From Sphingopyxis microcysteis (GTDB lineage Bacteria; Pseudomonadota; Alphaproteobacteria; Sphingomonadales; Sphingomonadaceae): a DNA stretch of 64,000 nucleotides. Below are positions 32,411-42,084 of the stretch, in pieces (the first letter of the stretch is position 1; each line of letters begins with the position of its first letter). Position numbers and translations under genes: made by a program. A model generated the notes under the pieces. It did no database searches, had not been told where the DNA came from, and saw only the letters and a program-made list of their open reading frames with translations. The stretch is taken from the NCBI RefSeq assembly GCF_012274265.1, contig NZ_JAANYY010000002.1, forward strand, positions 620,001 to 684,000, in the 5' to 3' direction.

Positions 32411-34357
32411 CTATTCGACGACCGGCGCGGTGCCGGTGAGTTCCTGGCGCAGCTGTTCGACCAGTTCCTTGTTGATCGTCACCCCGACGCGGCGCTTGGC
32501 TTCGGCGGCGAGCTGTTCGATCAGCTCGTTACCGAAGGCAGGGGCGAGCGGCTGGGCGATCGCGGCGACGCGCGCGGGCTCGATCGATTTGGGATCGGGG
32601 CGCTGCACATCGGCGAGCGCGATCACCATCCAGCCGCGGTTGCCCGGGATTTCGAGCGTCTTGACGCTGTTCTTCGCCATCGAGAACAGCAGTGCGAGTT
32701 CGGGCGGCACGGGCTGGCCGTTCTGGCCGAGTTCGCCCCGGCGTCCGCCGATCGTCTGAACGCTGCCGATATTCGGTCCGGCGGCGGCGACCGCGGCGGC
32801 GAGCGTCTGGCCCCCTTCGACTGCCTTGACGATCGCGCGGGCCTTGTCGCGGGCGACCTTTTGCCCTTGCGCAAAACGCCAGTCGGCGAGCAGGTCGGCG
32901 CGGATCTGGGCGAAGGGCGGCGGGGCGGCGGCGATGATCGATTTCACCGCATAGACGGCGAATTTCTGGTTCTCGACGAGCGTGGCGAGCTGGCCCTCGC
33001 CCTCCGAGCCGCCCTGGAACGCCTGGCTGACCAGCGGGGCGAGTTCGGGGGGCAGGGTGTAGCCGGGCTGGCCGGGGACGCGGCCGCTGGGGAGCAGCGC
33101 GGGGGTGGTCGCAAGGGTCAGCTTGCGGTCGGCGGCGATTTCTTCGATCGACGCGCCGCTGTTCACCGCGTCCTGGATTGCGTTGTAATAATCGACGATC
33201 GCCTCGTTCGCCTTGTTCTTGGCCAGTTCGGTGCGGATGTCGGCGCTGGCGTCGGCAAGGCTGCGCGCCGGACGCGCAGTGACGTTCTCGACGCGCGCGA
33301 CATTCCAGCCAAGCCCGGTCTGGACCGGGCCGATCAGGTCGCCCTGCTTGGCGGCGAAGGCCGTCTTTGCCGCCGCGGCGGTGCTGGTCGCGGCATAGGC
33401 CGACTGGGTGAGGTCGCCGGTCGTCGAGGCCGACAGCCCAGCGGCCTGCGCCGCAGCGGCGAGCGACGTGCCGCCGCGCACCTTGGCGGCCAGCGCGTTG
33501 GCGGTTGCCTGATCCGGCGCGATCACCTGCGCAAAGCGGCGCGTTTCGCTGGCGGCATATTGCGCGGCATTGTCCTTATAGACTTTGGCGATTTCAGCGT
33601 CGGTGACCGCCGGAACCGGCACGGCGGCGGCGTCGAACACCGCATATTGGATGACGCGGCGTTCGGGCACGGTGAATTTCGCGGCATTCTGCGTGAGATG
33701 CGTCTTGAGCGCGGCGTCGCCGGGGTCGGCGGTCGGCGCAAAGGCGCTGGCCGGAATGAAGGTCGCCTGGCCGCGGCGCTGTTCGAGGAGCAGCGCGGCA
33801 TAGGGCTGCGCCATGCCGGGCGCGAGGCGCGGCATGCCGGCAATCGGGGCGGCAATCTGTTCGATCAGCAATTGCTGGCGCAGGTCGCGGCGCAGCTGCG
33901 CCTCGGTCATGCCATTCTGGCGCAGAAAGGTTTCGAACGCGGTCTGGTCAAAGCTGCCCGACACACCGGCAAAGGCGGGGATGTCGGCGATGCGCCCGTC
34001 GATCAGTCGCTTGCTGACGCCAAAGCCCATCTCGGTCGCGAACTGGTCGAACGCCATGCCCTCGACCATCTGATTGAGCACCTGGTCGAGCCCGCCCGAT
34101 TCGACGAATGCCGCCATCGTCATCCCGGGCTGGTCCTGACGCGCCTGATTATAGGCGAGGCGGACGCGATCGCGCAGCTCGCCGACGCCAATTTGTTCGC
34201 TGCCCACCTTGGCGACATTGGCACCGCCGATCCCGCCAAAGGTCGAGTTTCCGGTGACGTCGCTCAGCGCAAAGGCTACCCCGATAAAGGCGACGAAGCC
34301 CAGCGCGAGGATCTTGCCGAGCGTCGAGGAAAACATACGGCGGATGGCGGTAATCAT
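32411..34357 (-). CDS. ppiD: Membrane-anchored PpiD/SurA-type peptidyl-prolyl isomerase (periplasmic chaperone)
   Basis: A 648-residue protein with one N-terminal membrane helix (ILALGFVAFIGVAFAL, residues 16-31) followed by a large periplasmic part. A SurA_N-like chaperone module covers about residues 35-240 and a parvulin-like domain is around 250-390 (FAQVIAPDQATANALAAKV). A second degenerate parvulin-type region is near 400-620. PpiD helps fold secreted and outer-membrane proteins at the Sec translocon. Residues 10-35 and the overall length fit. It is first in a run with trpE, a linkage common in alphaproteobacteria though unrelated in function. It diverges from tpiA. Confidence 0.9.
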   Translation of the reverse strand: MITAIRRMFSSTLGKILALGFVAFIGVAFALSDVTGNSTFGGIGGANVAKVGSEQIGVGELRDRVRLAYNQARQDQPGMTMAAFVESGGLDQVLNQMVEGMAFDQFATEMGFGVSKRLIDGRIADIPAFAGVSGSFDQTAFETFLRQNGMTEAQLRRDLRQQLLIEQIAAPIAGMPRLAPGMAQPYAALLLEQRRGQATFIPASAFAPTADPGDAALKTHLTQNAAKFTVPERRVIQYAVFDAAAVPVPAVTDAEIAKVYKDNAAQYAASETRRFAQVIAPDQATANALAAKVRGGTSLAAAAQAAGLSASTTGDLTQSAYAATSTAAAAKTAFAAKQGDLIGPVQTGLGWNVARVENVTARPARSLADASADIRTELAKNKANEAIVDYYNAIQDAVNSGASIEEIAADRKLTLATTPALLPSGRVPGQPGYTLPPELAPLVSQAFQGGSEGEGQLATLVENQKFAVYAVKSIIAAAPPPFAQIRADLLADWRFAQGQKVARDKARAIVKAVEGGQTLAAAVAAAGPNIGSVQTIGGRRGELGQNGQPVPPELALLFSMAKNSVKTLEIPGNRGWMVIALADVQRPDPKSIEPARVAAIAQPLAPAFGNELIEQLAAEAKRRVGVTINKELVEQLRQELTGTAPVVE

Positions 34358-34536
34358 GGGGCAGCTATTCTTTCGGCGGGGCGCGGGGATGCGCGGCTGG
34401 GCGATGCTTTAGAGAGGTGGCGGCACCGCATCAAGGCGCGAAAGGGGCTTTTCGCGGCGCCGCGACACCGCTTGCCTATCGCCCCCACCCGCCGCTAGGG
34501 CATCGACTTCGTTCGAACAGCGGGAGAGACGCGGCA

Positions 34537-35286
34537 ATGGCACGGCGCAAATATGTGGTCGGCAACTGGAAAATGAACGGCACGACGGCGGCGCTGGCCG
34601 AAGCGCAGGCGATTTTCGCTGGGGCGGGCGATCATGCCGGAGTCGAGGTCGCGCTGTGCCCGCCGTTCACGCTGGTCGGCGCGATGGCTGCCGCGGTGCC
34701 GGGGGCGGCGGTTGGCGGGCAGGACTGCCATAGCGCCGCGTCAGGCGCCTTTACCGGATCCGTTGCGGCACCGATGCTGGCCGACGCCGGGGCGACGCTG
34801 GTGATCGTCGGGCATAGCGAACGGCGCGAAGGATGCGGTGAAAGCGACGCCGATGTGCGGGCGAAGGCCGAGGCTGCGCTGGCGGCGGGCCTGTCGGTGA
34901 TCCTGTGCGTCGGCGAACCGCGCGAGGTGCGCGAATCGGGCGGGGCGATCGACTATGTGCTGGCGCAGATCGCCGGATCGGTGCCCGATGATTTTGCCGC
35001 CGACCGGCTGGCGATCGCTTACGAGCCGATCTGGGCGATCGGCACCGGACTGGTGCCGACGGTCGCCGATGTCGCGGCGATGCACGGAGCGATCCGCGGC
35101 GCGCTGGCGGCGCGCTTTGGCGGCAAGGCGGAGGAAATGCGGTTGCTGTACGGTGGGTCGGTCAATGGGGACAATGCCGCCGAATTGCTGGATGCGGGTG
35201 ATGTCGACGGCGCGCTGGTTGGCGGTGCGAGCCTGACGGCGGCGAAATTTGTGCCGATTGTCGCGGCTGCTGCGGCGTTGGGGTGA
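34537..35286 (+). CDS. tpiA: Triosephosphate isomerase
   Basis: A 249-residue glycolytic enzyme that interconverts DHAP and glyceraldehyde 3-phosphate. Active-site residues are Lys12 (GNWKMNG), His93 (VGHSERREG) and Glu163 (AYEPIWAIGTG). The phosphate loop LLYGGSVNG follows. Start at ATG 34537 with GGGAGAG about 9 nt upstream; the open frame before it is unrelated. The divergent ppiD gene shares the 179-base upstream space, so promoters for both lie there. Confidence 0.98.
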   Translation: MARRKYVVGNWKMNGTTAALAEAQAIFAGAGDHAGVEVALCPPFTLVGAMAAAVPGAAVGGQDCHSAASGAFTGSVAAPMLADAGATLVIVGHSERREGCGESDADVRAKAEAALAAGLSVILCVGEPREVRESGGAIDYVLAQIAGSVPDDFAADRLAIAYEPIWAIGTGLVPTVADVAAMHGAIRGALAARFGGKAEEMRLLYGGSVNGDNAAELLDAGDVDGALVGGASLTAAKFVPIVAAAAALG

Positions 35287-35296
35287 TTAGCGTGAT

Positions 35297-35430
35297 CCTC
35301 CCTGTGGCGCAGCCATGGGGAGGGGGACCGCTCATCGCAGATGAGTGGTGGTGGGGCCGCAACCTCTGCGCAACGGCCCCTCCGTCAGCGCTTCGCGCTG
35401 CCATCTCCCCATCGCTACGCGACAGGGAGG
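35297..35430. repeat. Palindromic intergenic repeat, family D (diverged)
   Basis: CCTCCCTGTGGCGCAGCCAT with GGGGAGGGGGACCG mirrors, imperfectly, CATCTCCCCATCGCTACGCG with ACAGGGAGG. It lies between tpiA and secG. Confidence 0.85.
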
Positions 35431-35543
35431 ATCGTTGCGAGCGACGATATGCTAGAAGCCAAGATGCTTGAAGCCCAGCCGCTTCGTCTCTATGTGCGCC
35501 GCGGGCGCGTTCGTTTGAGGGCGTGCAAGTTCAGGAAAATATG

Positions 35544-35990
35544 ATGTCCAGCCTTTTCACCTTCATTCTAGTCCTGCAGGCGCTGGTTGCCGCGGCGATG
35601 ATCGGTGTCATTCTGATGCAGAAGTCCGAAGGTGGCGGCCTGGGTGTCGGCGGCAGCCCCGGCGGGATGCTGTCGGCGCGCGGCGCGGCGGATTTCATGA
35701 CCCGCGCGACGACGATCCTGGCATGCCTGTTCGTCGGCCTGTCGATCGTGCTGGCCGCGATGGCATCGGTCGGGCGTACCGGTTCGACGATCGACACCTC
35801 GCTGTCGAAATCGGCGCAGACCAGCGGCGCAGCGCCTACGTCGTCGCTGACCGGTCCGGCGCAGCCCGTGCAGGCGGCCCCGGCCACGGCCGCGCCCGCC
35901 CCGGCGAGCGACGATCCGCTGGCCGCGGCAGCGGCGGCTGCGACGCAGGAAGCCGCTCCGGCTCCGGCTGAGGCGCCCGCCAAGAAATAA
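35544..35990 (+). CDS. secG: Preprotein translocase subunit SecG
   Basis: A 148-residue inner-membrane protein that helps SecA-driven export by SecYEG. Two helices (LFTFILVLQALVAAAMIGVIL and ATTILACLFVGLSIVLAAMA, the first given in part) flank the conserved cytoplasmic loop LMQKSEGGGLGVGGSPGG. The C-terminus is a long Ala/Pro-rich tail from about residue 85, typical of sphingomonads. Start: AGGA ends 7 nt before ATG 35544; ATG 35541 and GTG 35523 are weaker. It lies between tpiA and pyrG, a conserved order. Confidence 0.93.
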   Translation: MSSLFTFILVLQALVAAAMIGVILMQKSEGGGLGVGGSPGGMLSARGAADFMTRATTILACLFVGLSIVLAAMASVGRTGSTIDTSLSKSAQTSGAAPTSSLTGPAQPVQAAPATAAPAPASDDPLAAAAAAATQEAAPAPAEAPAKK

Positions 35991-36097
35991 TCCTCGACCC
36001 CGGTCGATACAGCAGCCCGCGCTGCGGAAATAAATTCCGCGGCAAGCGATTCGACGGCTTGCGCCGTCCCCCTCCCGTTGAGTAAGTCTTTCCTCCC

Positions 36098-37729
36098 ATG
36101 GCGCGGTTCATTTTTATCACCGGCGGCGTGGTCTCCTCGCTTGGCAAAGGTTTGATGGCGGCTAGCCTCGCGGCCTTGTTGCAGGCGCGTGGCTATCGTG
36201 TCCGTATTCGCAAGTTCGATCCCTATCTGAACGTCGATCCGGGGACGATGTCGCCGTACCAGCATGGCGAGGTCTATGTGACCGACGACGGCGCGGAAAC
36301 CGACCTCGACCTTGGTCATTATGAGCGCTTTACCGGCGTTGCGGCGCGGCAGAGCGACAATATCACCTCGGGCCGCATCTATCAGCAGATCATCACCAAG
36401 GAACGCCGCGGCGATTATCTGGGCGCCACCGTCCAGGTCGTCCCGCATGTGACCGACGCGATCAAGGCGTTCGCGCGCGCCGAACTCGACGACCTCGATT
36501 TCGTGCTGTGCGAAATCGGCGGCACCGTCGGCGACATCGAATCGCTGCCGTTCATCGAGGCGATCCGCCAGCTGCGCAACGAAGAAGGCCGCGACAAGAC
36601 GTTGTCGGTCCACGTCACTTTGGTGCCGTACATCGCCGCGGCGGGCGAGCTGAAGACCAAGCCGACGCAGCATAGCGTGCGCGAGCTCGCGTCGCTGGGC
36701 GTCCAGCCCGAAATCCTGCTCTGCCGCTGCGAACGCCCGCTGCCCGATGGCGAGCGTGCGAAAATCGCGCAATTCTGCAACGTGCGCAAAGAGGCGGTGA
36801 TCCCGGCGCTCGACGCCGACAGCATCTATGCCGTGCCGGTGCAATATCATGGCGAAGGGCTGGATAATGAAGTGCTGCGGCACTTCGGCATCCATGACGC
36901 GCCCGCGCCCGACCTGTCGCGCTGGTACGACATCATGGACCGCAAGCAGCATCCCGAGGGCGAGGTCACGATCGGCGTCGTCGGCAAATATGTGTCGCTG
37001 CCCGATGCCTATAAGTCACTCAACGAGGCGCTGGTCCATGGTGGCATGGCGCACCGGGTGAAGGTCAATATCCGCTGGCTCGATGCCGAAATGTTCGAGC
37101 GCGATGAAGATCTGGCGGCCAATCTCGAGCCGCTGCACGGCATATTGGTGCCCGGCGGGTTCGGCGAGCGTGGGTCGGAAGGCAAGATTTCGAGCGTACG
37201 GTTTGCGCGCGAGCGCGGGGTGCCCTTCTTCGGCATCTGTCTCGGGATGCAGATGGCGTGCATCGAGGCGGCGCGCAACACCAGCGGGATTGCGGACGCG
37301 TCAAGCACCGAATTCGGCAAGACCGACGAGCCGGTGGTCGGCATGATCACCGAATGGATGAGCGCCGAAGGGCTGCAAAAGCGCGGCGCCGACACTGACC
37401 TGGGCGGCACGATGCGGCTGGGTGCTTATGATGCGAAATTGTCGCCGAACAGCCATGTCGCGAGCGTCTATGGCGCGAACGAGATCAGCGAGCGCCACCG
37501 TCACCGCTATGAGGTCAACGGCGCGTATCGCGAGCGACTGGAAAAGGGCGGGCTGGTGTTTTCGGGCATGTCGCCCGACGGCATGTTGCCGGAAATCGTT
37601 GAGCGTCCCGACCATCCGTGGTTTATCGGGGTGCAGTTCCATCCGGAGCTGAAGTCAAAGCCGTTCGACCCGCATCCCTTGTTTGCGGGCTTTATCGAAG
37701 CGGCGGTGAAGCAGAGCCGGCTGGTCTAG
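36098..37729 (+). CDS. pyrG: CTP synthase
   Basis: A 543-residue enzyme that aminates UTP to CTP with ATP and glutamine. The synthetase domain begins [20 protein letters not shown] and contains [20 protein letters not shown] (in part). The glutaminase domain (about 295-540) has the nucleophile Cys in FGICLGMQ and the His-Glu pair in [11 protein letters not shown]. Full length for the family. It lies after secG with 107 bases between; the spacer has a small hairpin (GCGGAA/TTCCGC near 36024-36042). Confidence 0.97.
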   Translation: MARFIFITGGVVSSLGKGLMAASLAALLQARGYRVRIRKFDPYLNVDPGTMSPYQHGEVYVTDDGAETDLDLGHYERFTGVAARQSDNITSGRIYQQIITKERRGDYLGATVQVVPHVTDAIKAFARAELDDLDFVLCEIGGTVGDIESLPFIEAIRQLRNEEGRDKTLSVHVTLVPYIAAAGELKTKPTQHSVRELASLGVQPEILLCRCERPLPDGERAKIAQFCNVRKEAVIPALDADSIYAVPVQYHGEGLDNEVLRHFGIHDAPAPDLSRWYDIMDRKQHPEGEVTIGVVGKYVSLPDAYKSLNEALVHGGMAHRVKVNIRWLDAEMFERDEDLAANLEPLHGILVPGGFGERGSEGKISSVRFARERGVPFFGICLGMQMACIEAARNTSGIADASSTEFGKTDEPVVGMITEWMSAEGLQKRGADTDLGGTMRLGAYDAKLSPNSHVASVYGANEISERHRHRYEVNGAYRERLEKGGLVFSGMSPDGMLPEIVERPDHPWFIGVQFHPELKSKPFDPHPLFAGFIEAAVKQSRLV

Positions 37730-37756
37730 AACAACGCAAAAGGGGTGTCAGGGGCT

Positions 37757-38440
37757 ATGGATCACGCGAAACTCGCCGAGTTGCAAAGCCCCGACAGCAT
37801 TTTTTCTGGCCTTTCGGCCGAAGACTGGGCCGAAATCACTAGCCGCGCGGTCCAGATCAATTTCGTCAAGGGCAAGGAGCTGCTGGTCCAGGGCGACCCC
37901 GGCGACATGATGCTGATCCTGACGCAAGGGACGGCGCGCGTGTCGATGCTGACCGGCGGCGGACGCGAGATCGTGCTGGCCTATGCCGAACCCGGCGCGG
38001 TGCTGGGCGAGATCGCGCTACTCGATGGCGGCGAACGCACCGCGTCGGTGACCGCGACGAGCGCGGGGAGCGCGCTCCAGCTCGGCCGTAACGCGCTCAA
38101 GGATTTCGCGGCGAGCCATCCCGAATTCACCTGGTCGCTGATGCAACAGCTGGCGCGCCGCCTGCGCACCGCCGACCAGACGATCGAGAGCGACCGCGCC
38201 TATGCGTCGGGGCCGCGGCTCGCCCGCTATCTGAAACGCCTGATCCGCAAGGATGTCGAGGCGTCGCAGCGCGTCGAGCTCAGCCAGACCGAGCTCGGCA
38301 ATTTTGCCGGCATGAGCCGCGAGCATATCAACCGCCAGCTGAAAAGCTGGGAGGAATCGGGGGTGATCTCGCTGGAGCAGGGACGGGTGCGGGTGCTCGA
38401 TGCCGATATGCTCGAGGATATTAGCGAGAGCGAGGGGTAG
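37757..38440 (+). CDS. Crp/Fnr family transcriptional regulator
   Basis: A 227-residue regulator with a cyclic-nucleotide-binding beta-roll (about residues 20-135; QGDPGDMMLILTQG and GEIALLDGGERTASV are its turns) and a C-terminal winged helix-turn-helix (about 150-220; ELSQTELGNFAGMSREHINRQLKSW, in part). There are no Cys for an Fe-S cluster, so it is not an FNR oxygen sensor. Whether it binds cAMP is open: the phosphate-binding R/S pair seen in E. coli CRP (GELGLFEEGQERSA) is replaced by GERTAS, which keeps the Arg. ATG 37757 is chosen; GTG 37745 is an alternative. It starts 28 bases after pyrG. Confidence 0.87.
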   Translation: MDHAKLAELQSPDSIFSGLSAEDWAEITSRAVQINFVKGKELLVQGDPGDMMLILTQGTARVSMLTGGGREIVLAYAEPGAVLGEIALLDGGERTASVTATSAGSALQLGRNALKDFAASHPEFTWSLMQQLARRLRTADQTIESDRAYASGPRLARYLKRLIRKDVEASQRVELSQTELGNFAGMSREHINRQLKSWEESGVISLEQGRVRVLDADMLEDISESEG

Positions 38441-38470
38441 GCGGACAGGCAGCTAACGATCGGAGCTAGC

Positions 38471-38560
38471 CGTCGCCCCCGCGAAGGCGGGGGCCGCCTT
38501 CGGCTTACGCAGCGACGCAGGACAAAGCCTCCAGCGACCCCCGCCTTCGCGGGGGCGACG
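38471..38560. repeat. Palindromic intergenic repeat, family B
   Basis: CGTCGCCCCCGCGAAGGCGG with GGGCCGCC mirrors CCCCCGCCTTCGCGGGGGCG with ACG. It follows the Crp/Fnr gene. Confidence 0.92.
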
Positions 38561-38912
38561 CTTCGCGTCGGAATCACAACGCCCGGGCCTCGCTTTGCAA
38601 GACCCGGGCGCGTGTGACGAACACTCGCCATCCCCTTTTGTTGCAGGCCCGGCGAAAGGCCTGCACTCCCTGGAACCGGGCCTTGGGGCCGCTTGATCCA
38701 GAAGTCATCGGGCTAGGCGCAAGGGGGCGGTTTGTCACCCTGTGCAAGCCGTTCGCCGCCGCTTTTGCCCCCCGCTGTGGCCGATGTGCAACATATTCTG
38801 CGATTCGATCGCAACAGATGGGCATGTTGGCGCCCATTGCCAGCGGCGAGGATGGCCCGTAAAGCCGCGGCATGCGTGTCATTTCCCATGCGCCGCAAAG
38901 GCCCATTGCCCC
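38561..38912. other. Intergenic stretch before lolC, no gene supported
   Basis: 352 bases after the family B repeat. It contains two hairpins without T-runs: CGCCCGGG (38580-38587) with CCCGGGCG (38603-38610), and GCAGGCC/GGCCTGC around 38644-38665. Open frames here lack family starts and ribosome sites. A promoter for lolC-lolD is expected near its end, but I cannot place it. Confidence 0.5.
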
Positions 38913-40163
38913 ATGATCCTGCGTCCGTACGAGCGCACCATCTTCAAACGCTATATGCTTCCGCAGCGCGGCGAGGGTTTCATCTTTGTCGCCGCGGCGT
39001 TCAGCTTTGTCGCCGTCACACTTGGCGTTGCGGCGCTGGTGATCGTGATGAGCGTGATGAACGGCGTGCGCGCCGACCTGTTCGACAAGATCGTCGGGCT
39101 CAACGGCCACGCGGTGGTGCAGGGCTTTGGCGGGCGGCTTGACGACTGGCAGGGCGTGCTGAAACAGGCGAAGGCGACCCCCGAAGTCGTGTCGGCCACC
39201 CCGCTGATCGAACAGCCTTTGCTGGCGACCTTTAACGGCCGCGTCGAAGGCATCTTGGTGCGCGGCATGACGGTCCCCGACATTCGTAATAACCAGACGC
39301 TGGGCGGCAAGGTGTTGCAGGGCAATCTCAATACGCTGACCCCCAATGCGGGCAATGTTGCGATCGGCAGCGAGCTGGCGCGCAATATCGGCGCGACGGT
39401 CGGATCGAATGTGACGATCATCAATCCCGCGGGCCGCTCGACGCCATTCGGCACGGTGCCGCGCGAGATCAGTTATCGGGTGACGGCGGTGTTCGAGATC
39501 GGGGTGTATGACTTCGACAAAATGTACGTTGTGATGCCGATGGAGGATGCGCAATTGCTGCTGCTGACCGGCGATCAGGTCGGGATGATCGAGGTCAAGG
39601 TCACCGATCCCGACAAGGTGGGCGAGATACTGGCGCCGCTGAAGGAAAAGGTTGCCGCGCAGGCGGTGATTTCGGACTGGCGGCAGATGAACAGCAGCCT
39701 GTTCGAGGCGCTGTCGATCGAGCGGGTGGCGATGTTCGTCATCCTGTCGCTGATCGTGCTCGTTGCCGCGTTCAACATCGTGTCGTCGCTGATCATGCTG
39801 GTGCGCGCCAAGACGCGCGACATGGCGATCCTTCGCACGATGGGCGCGCCGCGCGATGCGGTGCTGCGCATCTTCATGGCGATCGGCCTGTCGATCGGCA
39901 TCGCGGGGACGCTCATGGGCATGGCGCTCGGTTTCAGCCTGCTCTATTTCCGGCAGGGGGTGCTGCGCGGGGTCGAGTTTCTGACCGGCCAGCCGCTCTG
40001 GGATCCGTCGATCCGTTTTCTGACCGAATTGCCGTCGAAGCCCGATCCGTTCGAGATTGTCGGGATCGCGCTGATGGCCGTCGTTTTCAGCTTCCTCGCG
40101 ACGCTCTATCCGGCGTTCAAGGCGGCGAATACCGATCCGGTGCAGGTGCTGCGTTATGAGTGA
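38913..40163 (+). CDS. lolC: Lipoprotein-releasing ABC transporter, permease subunit (LolC/LolE type)
   Basis: A 416-residue inner-membrane permease with four helices: one at about residues 22-46, then a large periplasmic domain (about 50-265), then three helices in the last 140 residues ([17 protein letters not shown] and [17 protein letters not shown] among them). The sequence [15 protein letters not shown] after helix 1 and LRTMGA near the coupling helix mark the family. It extracts mature lipoproteins for transfer to LolA. Only one LolC/E gene is present, as in most alphaproteobacteria. ATG 38913 has no strong ribosome site. Its end overlaps lolD by 8 nt. Confidence 0.95.
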   Translation: MILRPYERTIFKRYMLPQRGEGFIFVAAAFSFVAVTLGVAALVIVMSVMNGVRADLFDKIVGLNGHAVVQGFGGRLDDWQGVLKQAKATPEVVSATPLIEQPLLATFNGRVEGILVRGMTVPDIRNNQTLGGKVLQGNLNTLTPNAGNVAIGSELARNIGATVGSNVTIINPAGRSTPFGTVPREISYRVTAVFEIGVYDFDKMYVVMPMEDAQLLLLTGDQVGMIEVKVTDPDKVGEILAPLKEKVAAQAVISDWRQMNSSLFEALSIERVAMFVILSLIVLVAAFNIVSSLIMLVRAKTRDMAILRTMGAPRDAVLRIFMAIGLSIGIAGTLMGMALGFSLLYFRQGVLRGVEFLTGQPLWDPSIRFLTELPSKPDPFEIVGIALMAVVFSFLATLYPAFKAANTDPVQVLRYE

Positions 40164-40833
40164 TTTGGCGCTGGAACTCGTCGGGCTGAAGCGTAGCTTC
40201 ACGCAGGGCGAGGTGACGATCGACGTGCTGCGCGGGGTCGATGCGCATCTGAAGCGCGGCGAGATCGTTGCGCTGCTCGGTCCGTCGGGGTCGGGCAAGT
40301 CGACGATGTTGCAGGCGGTCGGGCTGCTCGAAGGCGGCTTCGACGGGACGATCCGCATCGACGGCGCCGACGTGACGCAATATGAGCAGGGCGAGCGGAC
40401 GAAGACGCGGCGCGAAAAGATCGGCTTCGTCTATCAATTCCACCATCTGCTGCCCGATTTCAACGCGATCGAGAATGTCGTGCTACCACAGCTGATCCGC
40501 GGCGCGGAACAAGCCGAGGCCGAGGAGCGCGCCGCCGACCTGCTGGGGCGGCTGGGGCTGGGCGAACGGCTGCATCACAAGCCGAGCAAGCTGTCGGGCG
40601 GCGAGCAGCAGCGCGTCGCGGTGGCGCGCGCGCTGGCGAACCGGCCGCTGCTGGTGCTCGCCGACGAGCCGACGGGCAACCTCGACGAGGCGACGGCGGA
40701 CCGGGTGTTCGACCAGTTTGTGAAGCTGGTGCGCGATCATGGATCGGCAGCGCTGGTCGCGACGCATAACGAACGGCTGGCAGCAAGAATGGACCGGGTG
40801 CTGCGCTTGCACGACGGGCGGATCGAGGCGTAA
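40156..40833 (+). CDS. lolD: Lipoprotein-releasing ABC transporter, ATP-binding subunit
   Basis: A 225-residue ABC ATPase. Walker A is GPSGSGKST, the signature is [15 protein letters not shown], Walker B is [12 protein letters not shown], and the His switch is in THNERL. It drives lipoprotein release together with LolC. The ATG lies inside the lolC end (8-nt overlap), so translation is coupled. Confidence 0.96.
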   Translation: MSDLALELVGLKRSFTQGEVTIDVLRGVDAHLKRGEIVALLGPSGSGKSTMLQAVGLLEGGFDGTIRIDGADVTQYEQGERTKTRREKIGFVYQFHHLLPDFNAIENVVLPQLIRGAEQAEAEERAADLLGRLGLGERLHHKPSKLSGGEQQRVAVARALANRPLLVLADEPTGNLDEATADRVFDQFVKLVRDHGSAALVATHNERLAARMDRVLRLHDGRIEA

Positions 40834-40859
40834 GCTGCCCGCAACTTTGGGGGGCGAGC

Positions 40860-41468
40860 ATGATGCAATACAGGCCATTGCTGCTGATCGCGCTGTCGCT
40901 GGCGGCGATGCTGCCGGTCGCGGGGGCGCAATCGCCGCCGCCACCGCCCCCTCCGGCGCCCGCTCCGCCGCCGCCACCGCCCCCGGTCGCCGTGCCGCCC
41001 GCGCCGCCGGCCTGCGCGACCGCCGATCATCGCGCCTTTGATTTCTGGGTCGGCGAATGGGACGTCTTTGCCAATGGCAGCGCGACGCAGGTCGCGACGA
41101 GCAGCATCGAGGCAATGTTCGCGGGCTGTGCGATCCGCGAGACATGGAAACCGCGGACGGGCGGGGGAGGCGGATCGTTCAGCCATTATGACGCCGAACG
41201 GCGCCACTGGCGGCAGGCATGGGTCGACAGCAGCGGCGCGCGCGTCGATTTCGACGGCGGCCCGGCGAACGGCAAGATGGTGCTGACGGGTCATTGGGCG
41301 AATGTCGTCGCGCGGGGAAAGGATGGCCTGATCCGCATGACCTATAGCAAGGAGGCGGGCGGGGCGGTGCGCCAGCACGGCGAGCAATCGACCGACCATG
41401 GGCTGACATGGACGACCAGCTTCGATTTTATCTACAAACCGCAGAAGGCGGGGGAGAAAAGACCATGA
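40860..41468 (+). CDS. Exported proline-rich protein with DUF1579-like domain
   Basis: A 202-residue protein with a signal peptide (LLLIALSLAAMLPVAGAQ) then a Pro/Ala stretch with two runs of seven or more prolines (residues about 25-50), which likely needs elongation factor P. The rest (FDFWVGEWDVFANG to STDHGLTWTTSFDFIYKP) resembles DUF1579/heme-binding-like beta proteins; the W-x-G-x-W motif and the repeated aromatic strands fit. Function unknown. Starts 26 bases after lolD and its stop overlaps the gpx start (ATGA), so it is in an operon. ATG 40863 is an alternative start. Confidence 0.78.
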   Translation: MMQYRPLLLIALSLAAMLPVAGAQSPPPPPPPAPAPPPPPPPVAVPPAPPACATADHRAFDFWVGEWDVFANGSATQVATSSIEAMFAGCAIRETWKPRTGGGGGSFSHYDAERRHWRQAWVDSSGARVDFDGGPANGKMVLTGHWANVVARGKDGLIRMTYSKEAGGAVRQHGEQSTDHGLTWTTSFDFIYKPQKAGEKRP

Positions 41469-41941
41469 GCCTTTATGATTTTTCGGCGCCGCTGCCCGGT
41501 GGGGCAAGCCAGTCGATGGCGGACTATCGCGGCAAGGTGCTGCTGATCGTCAACACCGCGTCGAAGTGCGGGTTTACGCCGCAATATGAAGGGCTGGAGG
41601 AGTTGTACCGCGATTACAAGGATCGCGGGTTCGAGGTGCTGGCCTTTCCGTGCAACCAGTTCGGGGCGCAGGAACCGGGCGACGCGGCGGAGATCGCCAA
41701 TTTCTGTTCGCTGACCTATGACGTCAGTTTTCCGGTGATGGCCAAGATCGAGGTCAATGGCGATGATGCCGACCCGATTTTCAAGCATTTGAAGAAGGAA
41801 AAGACCGGGCTGCTGGGCAGCGCGATCAAATGGAATTTCACCAAGTTCCTGGTCGATCGCGATGGCAAGGTGGTGTCGCGGCATGCGCCGACGACCAAAC
41901 CTGAGCAGCTGCGGAAAGAGATTGAGGAATTGCTGGGGTAA
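41465..41941 (+). CDS. Glutathione peroxidase (Cys type)
   Basis: A 158-residue thiol peroxidase. The peroxidatic Cys is at 35 (NTASKCGFTPQY), the conserved Gln at 69 (FPCNQFGAQEPG), and the Trp in KWNFTKFLVD. Cys replaces selenocysteine, as in most bacterial members, which often prefer thioredoxin to glutathione. It removes hydroperoxides. The ATG overlaps the stop of the preceding gene by 4 nt, fixing the start. It is followed by a family A repeat. Confidence 0.93.
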   Translation: MSLYDFSAPLPGGASQSMADYRGKVLLIVNTASKCGFTPQYEGLEELYRDYKDRGFEVLAFPCNQFGAQEPGDAAEIANFCSLTYDVSFPVMAKIEVNGDDADPIFKHLKKEKTGLLGSAIKWNFTKFLVDRDGKVVSRHAPTTKPEQLRKEIEELLG

Positions 41942-41953
41942 CCCTCAAACGCA

Positions 41954-42032
41954 TCGTCATTGCGAGCGAAGCGAAGCAATCCAGAGTGTGCGTAGACAGC
42001 TCTGGATTGCTTCGCTTCGCTCGCAATGACGA
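41954..42032. repeat. Palindromic intergenic repeat, family A
   Basis: TCGTCATTGCGAGCGAAGCG with AAGCAATCCAGAG mirrors CTCTGGATTGCTTCGCTTCG with CTCGCAATGACGA; 33-bp arms are almost perfect around 13 nt. It lies between gpx and dnaE. Confidence 0.95.
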
Positions 42033-42084
42033 TTTTGTGAATGGGTTGTGGTCGAATCAATAGCGCCGCGTTAGCGTCACCGCC

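Noticed and set aside
32291..34498. A 735-codon antisense frame opposite ppiD
   Set aside because: A shadow of ppiD with Arg/Gly-rich composition and no family features.
38614..38862. Possible small ORF before lolC
   Set aside because: No ribosome site, no hydrophobic or family features, and Arg/Pro-rich composition as in the surrounding shadow frames.
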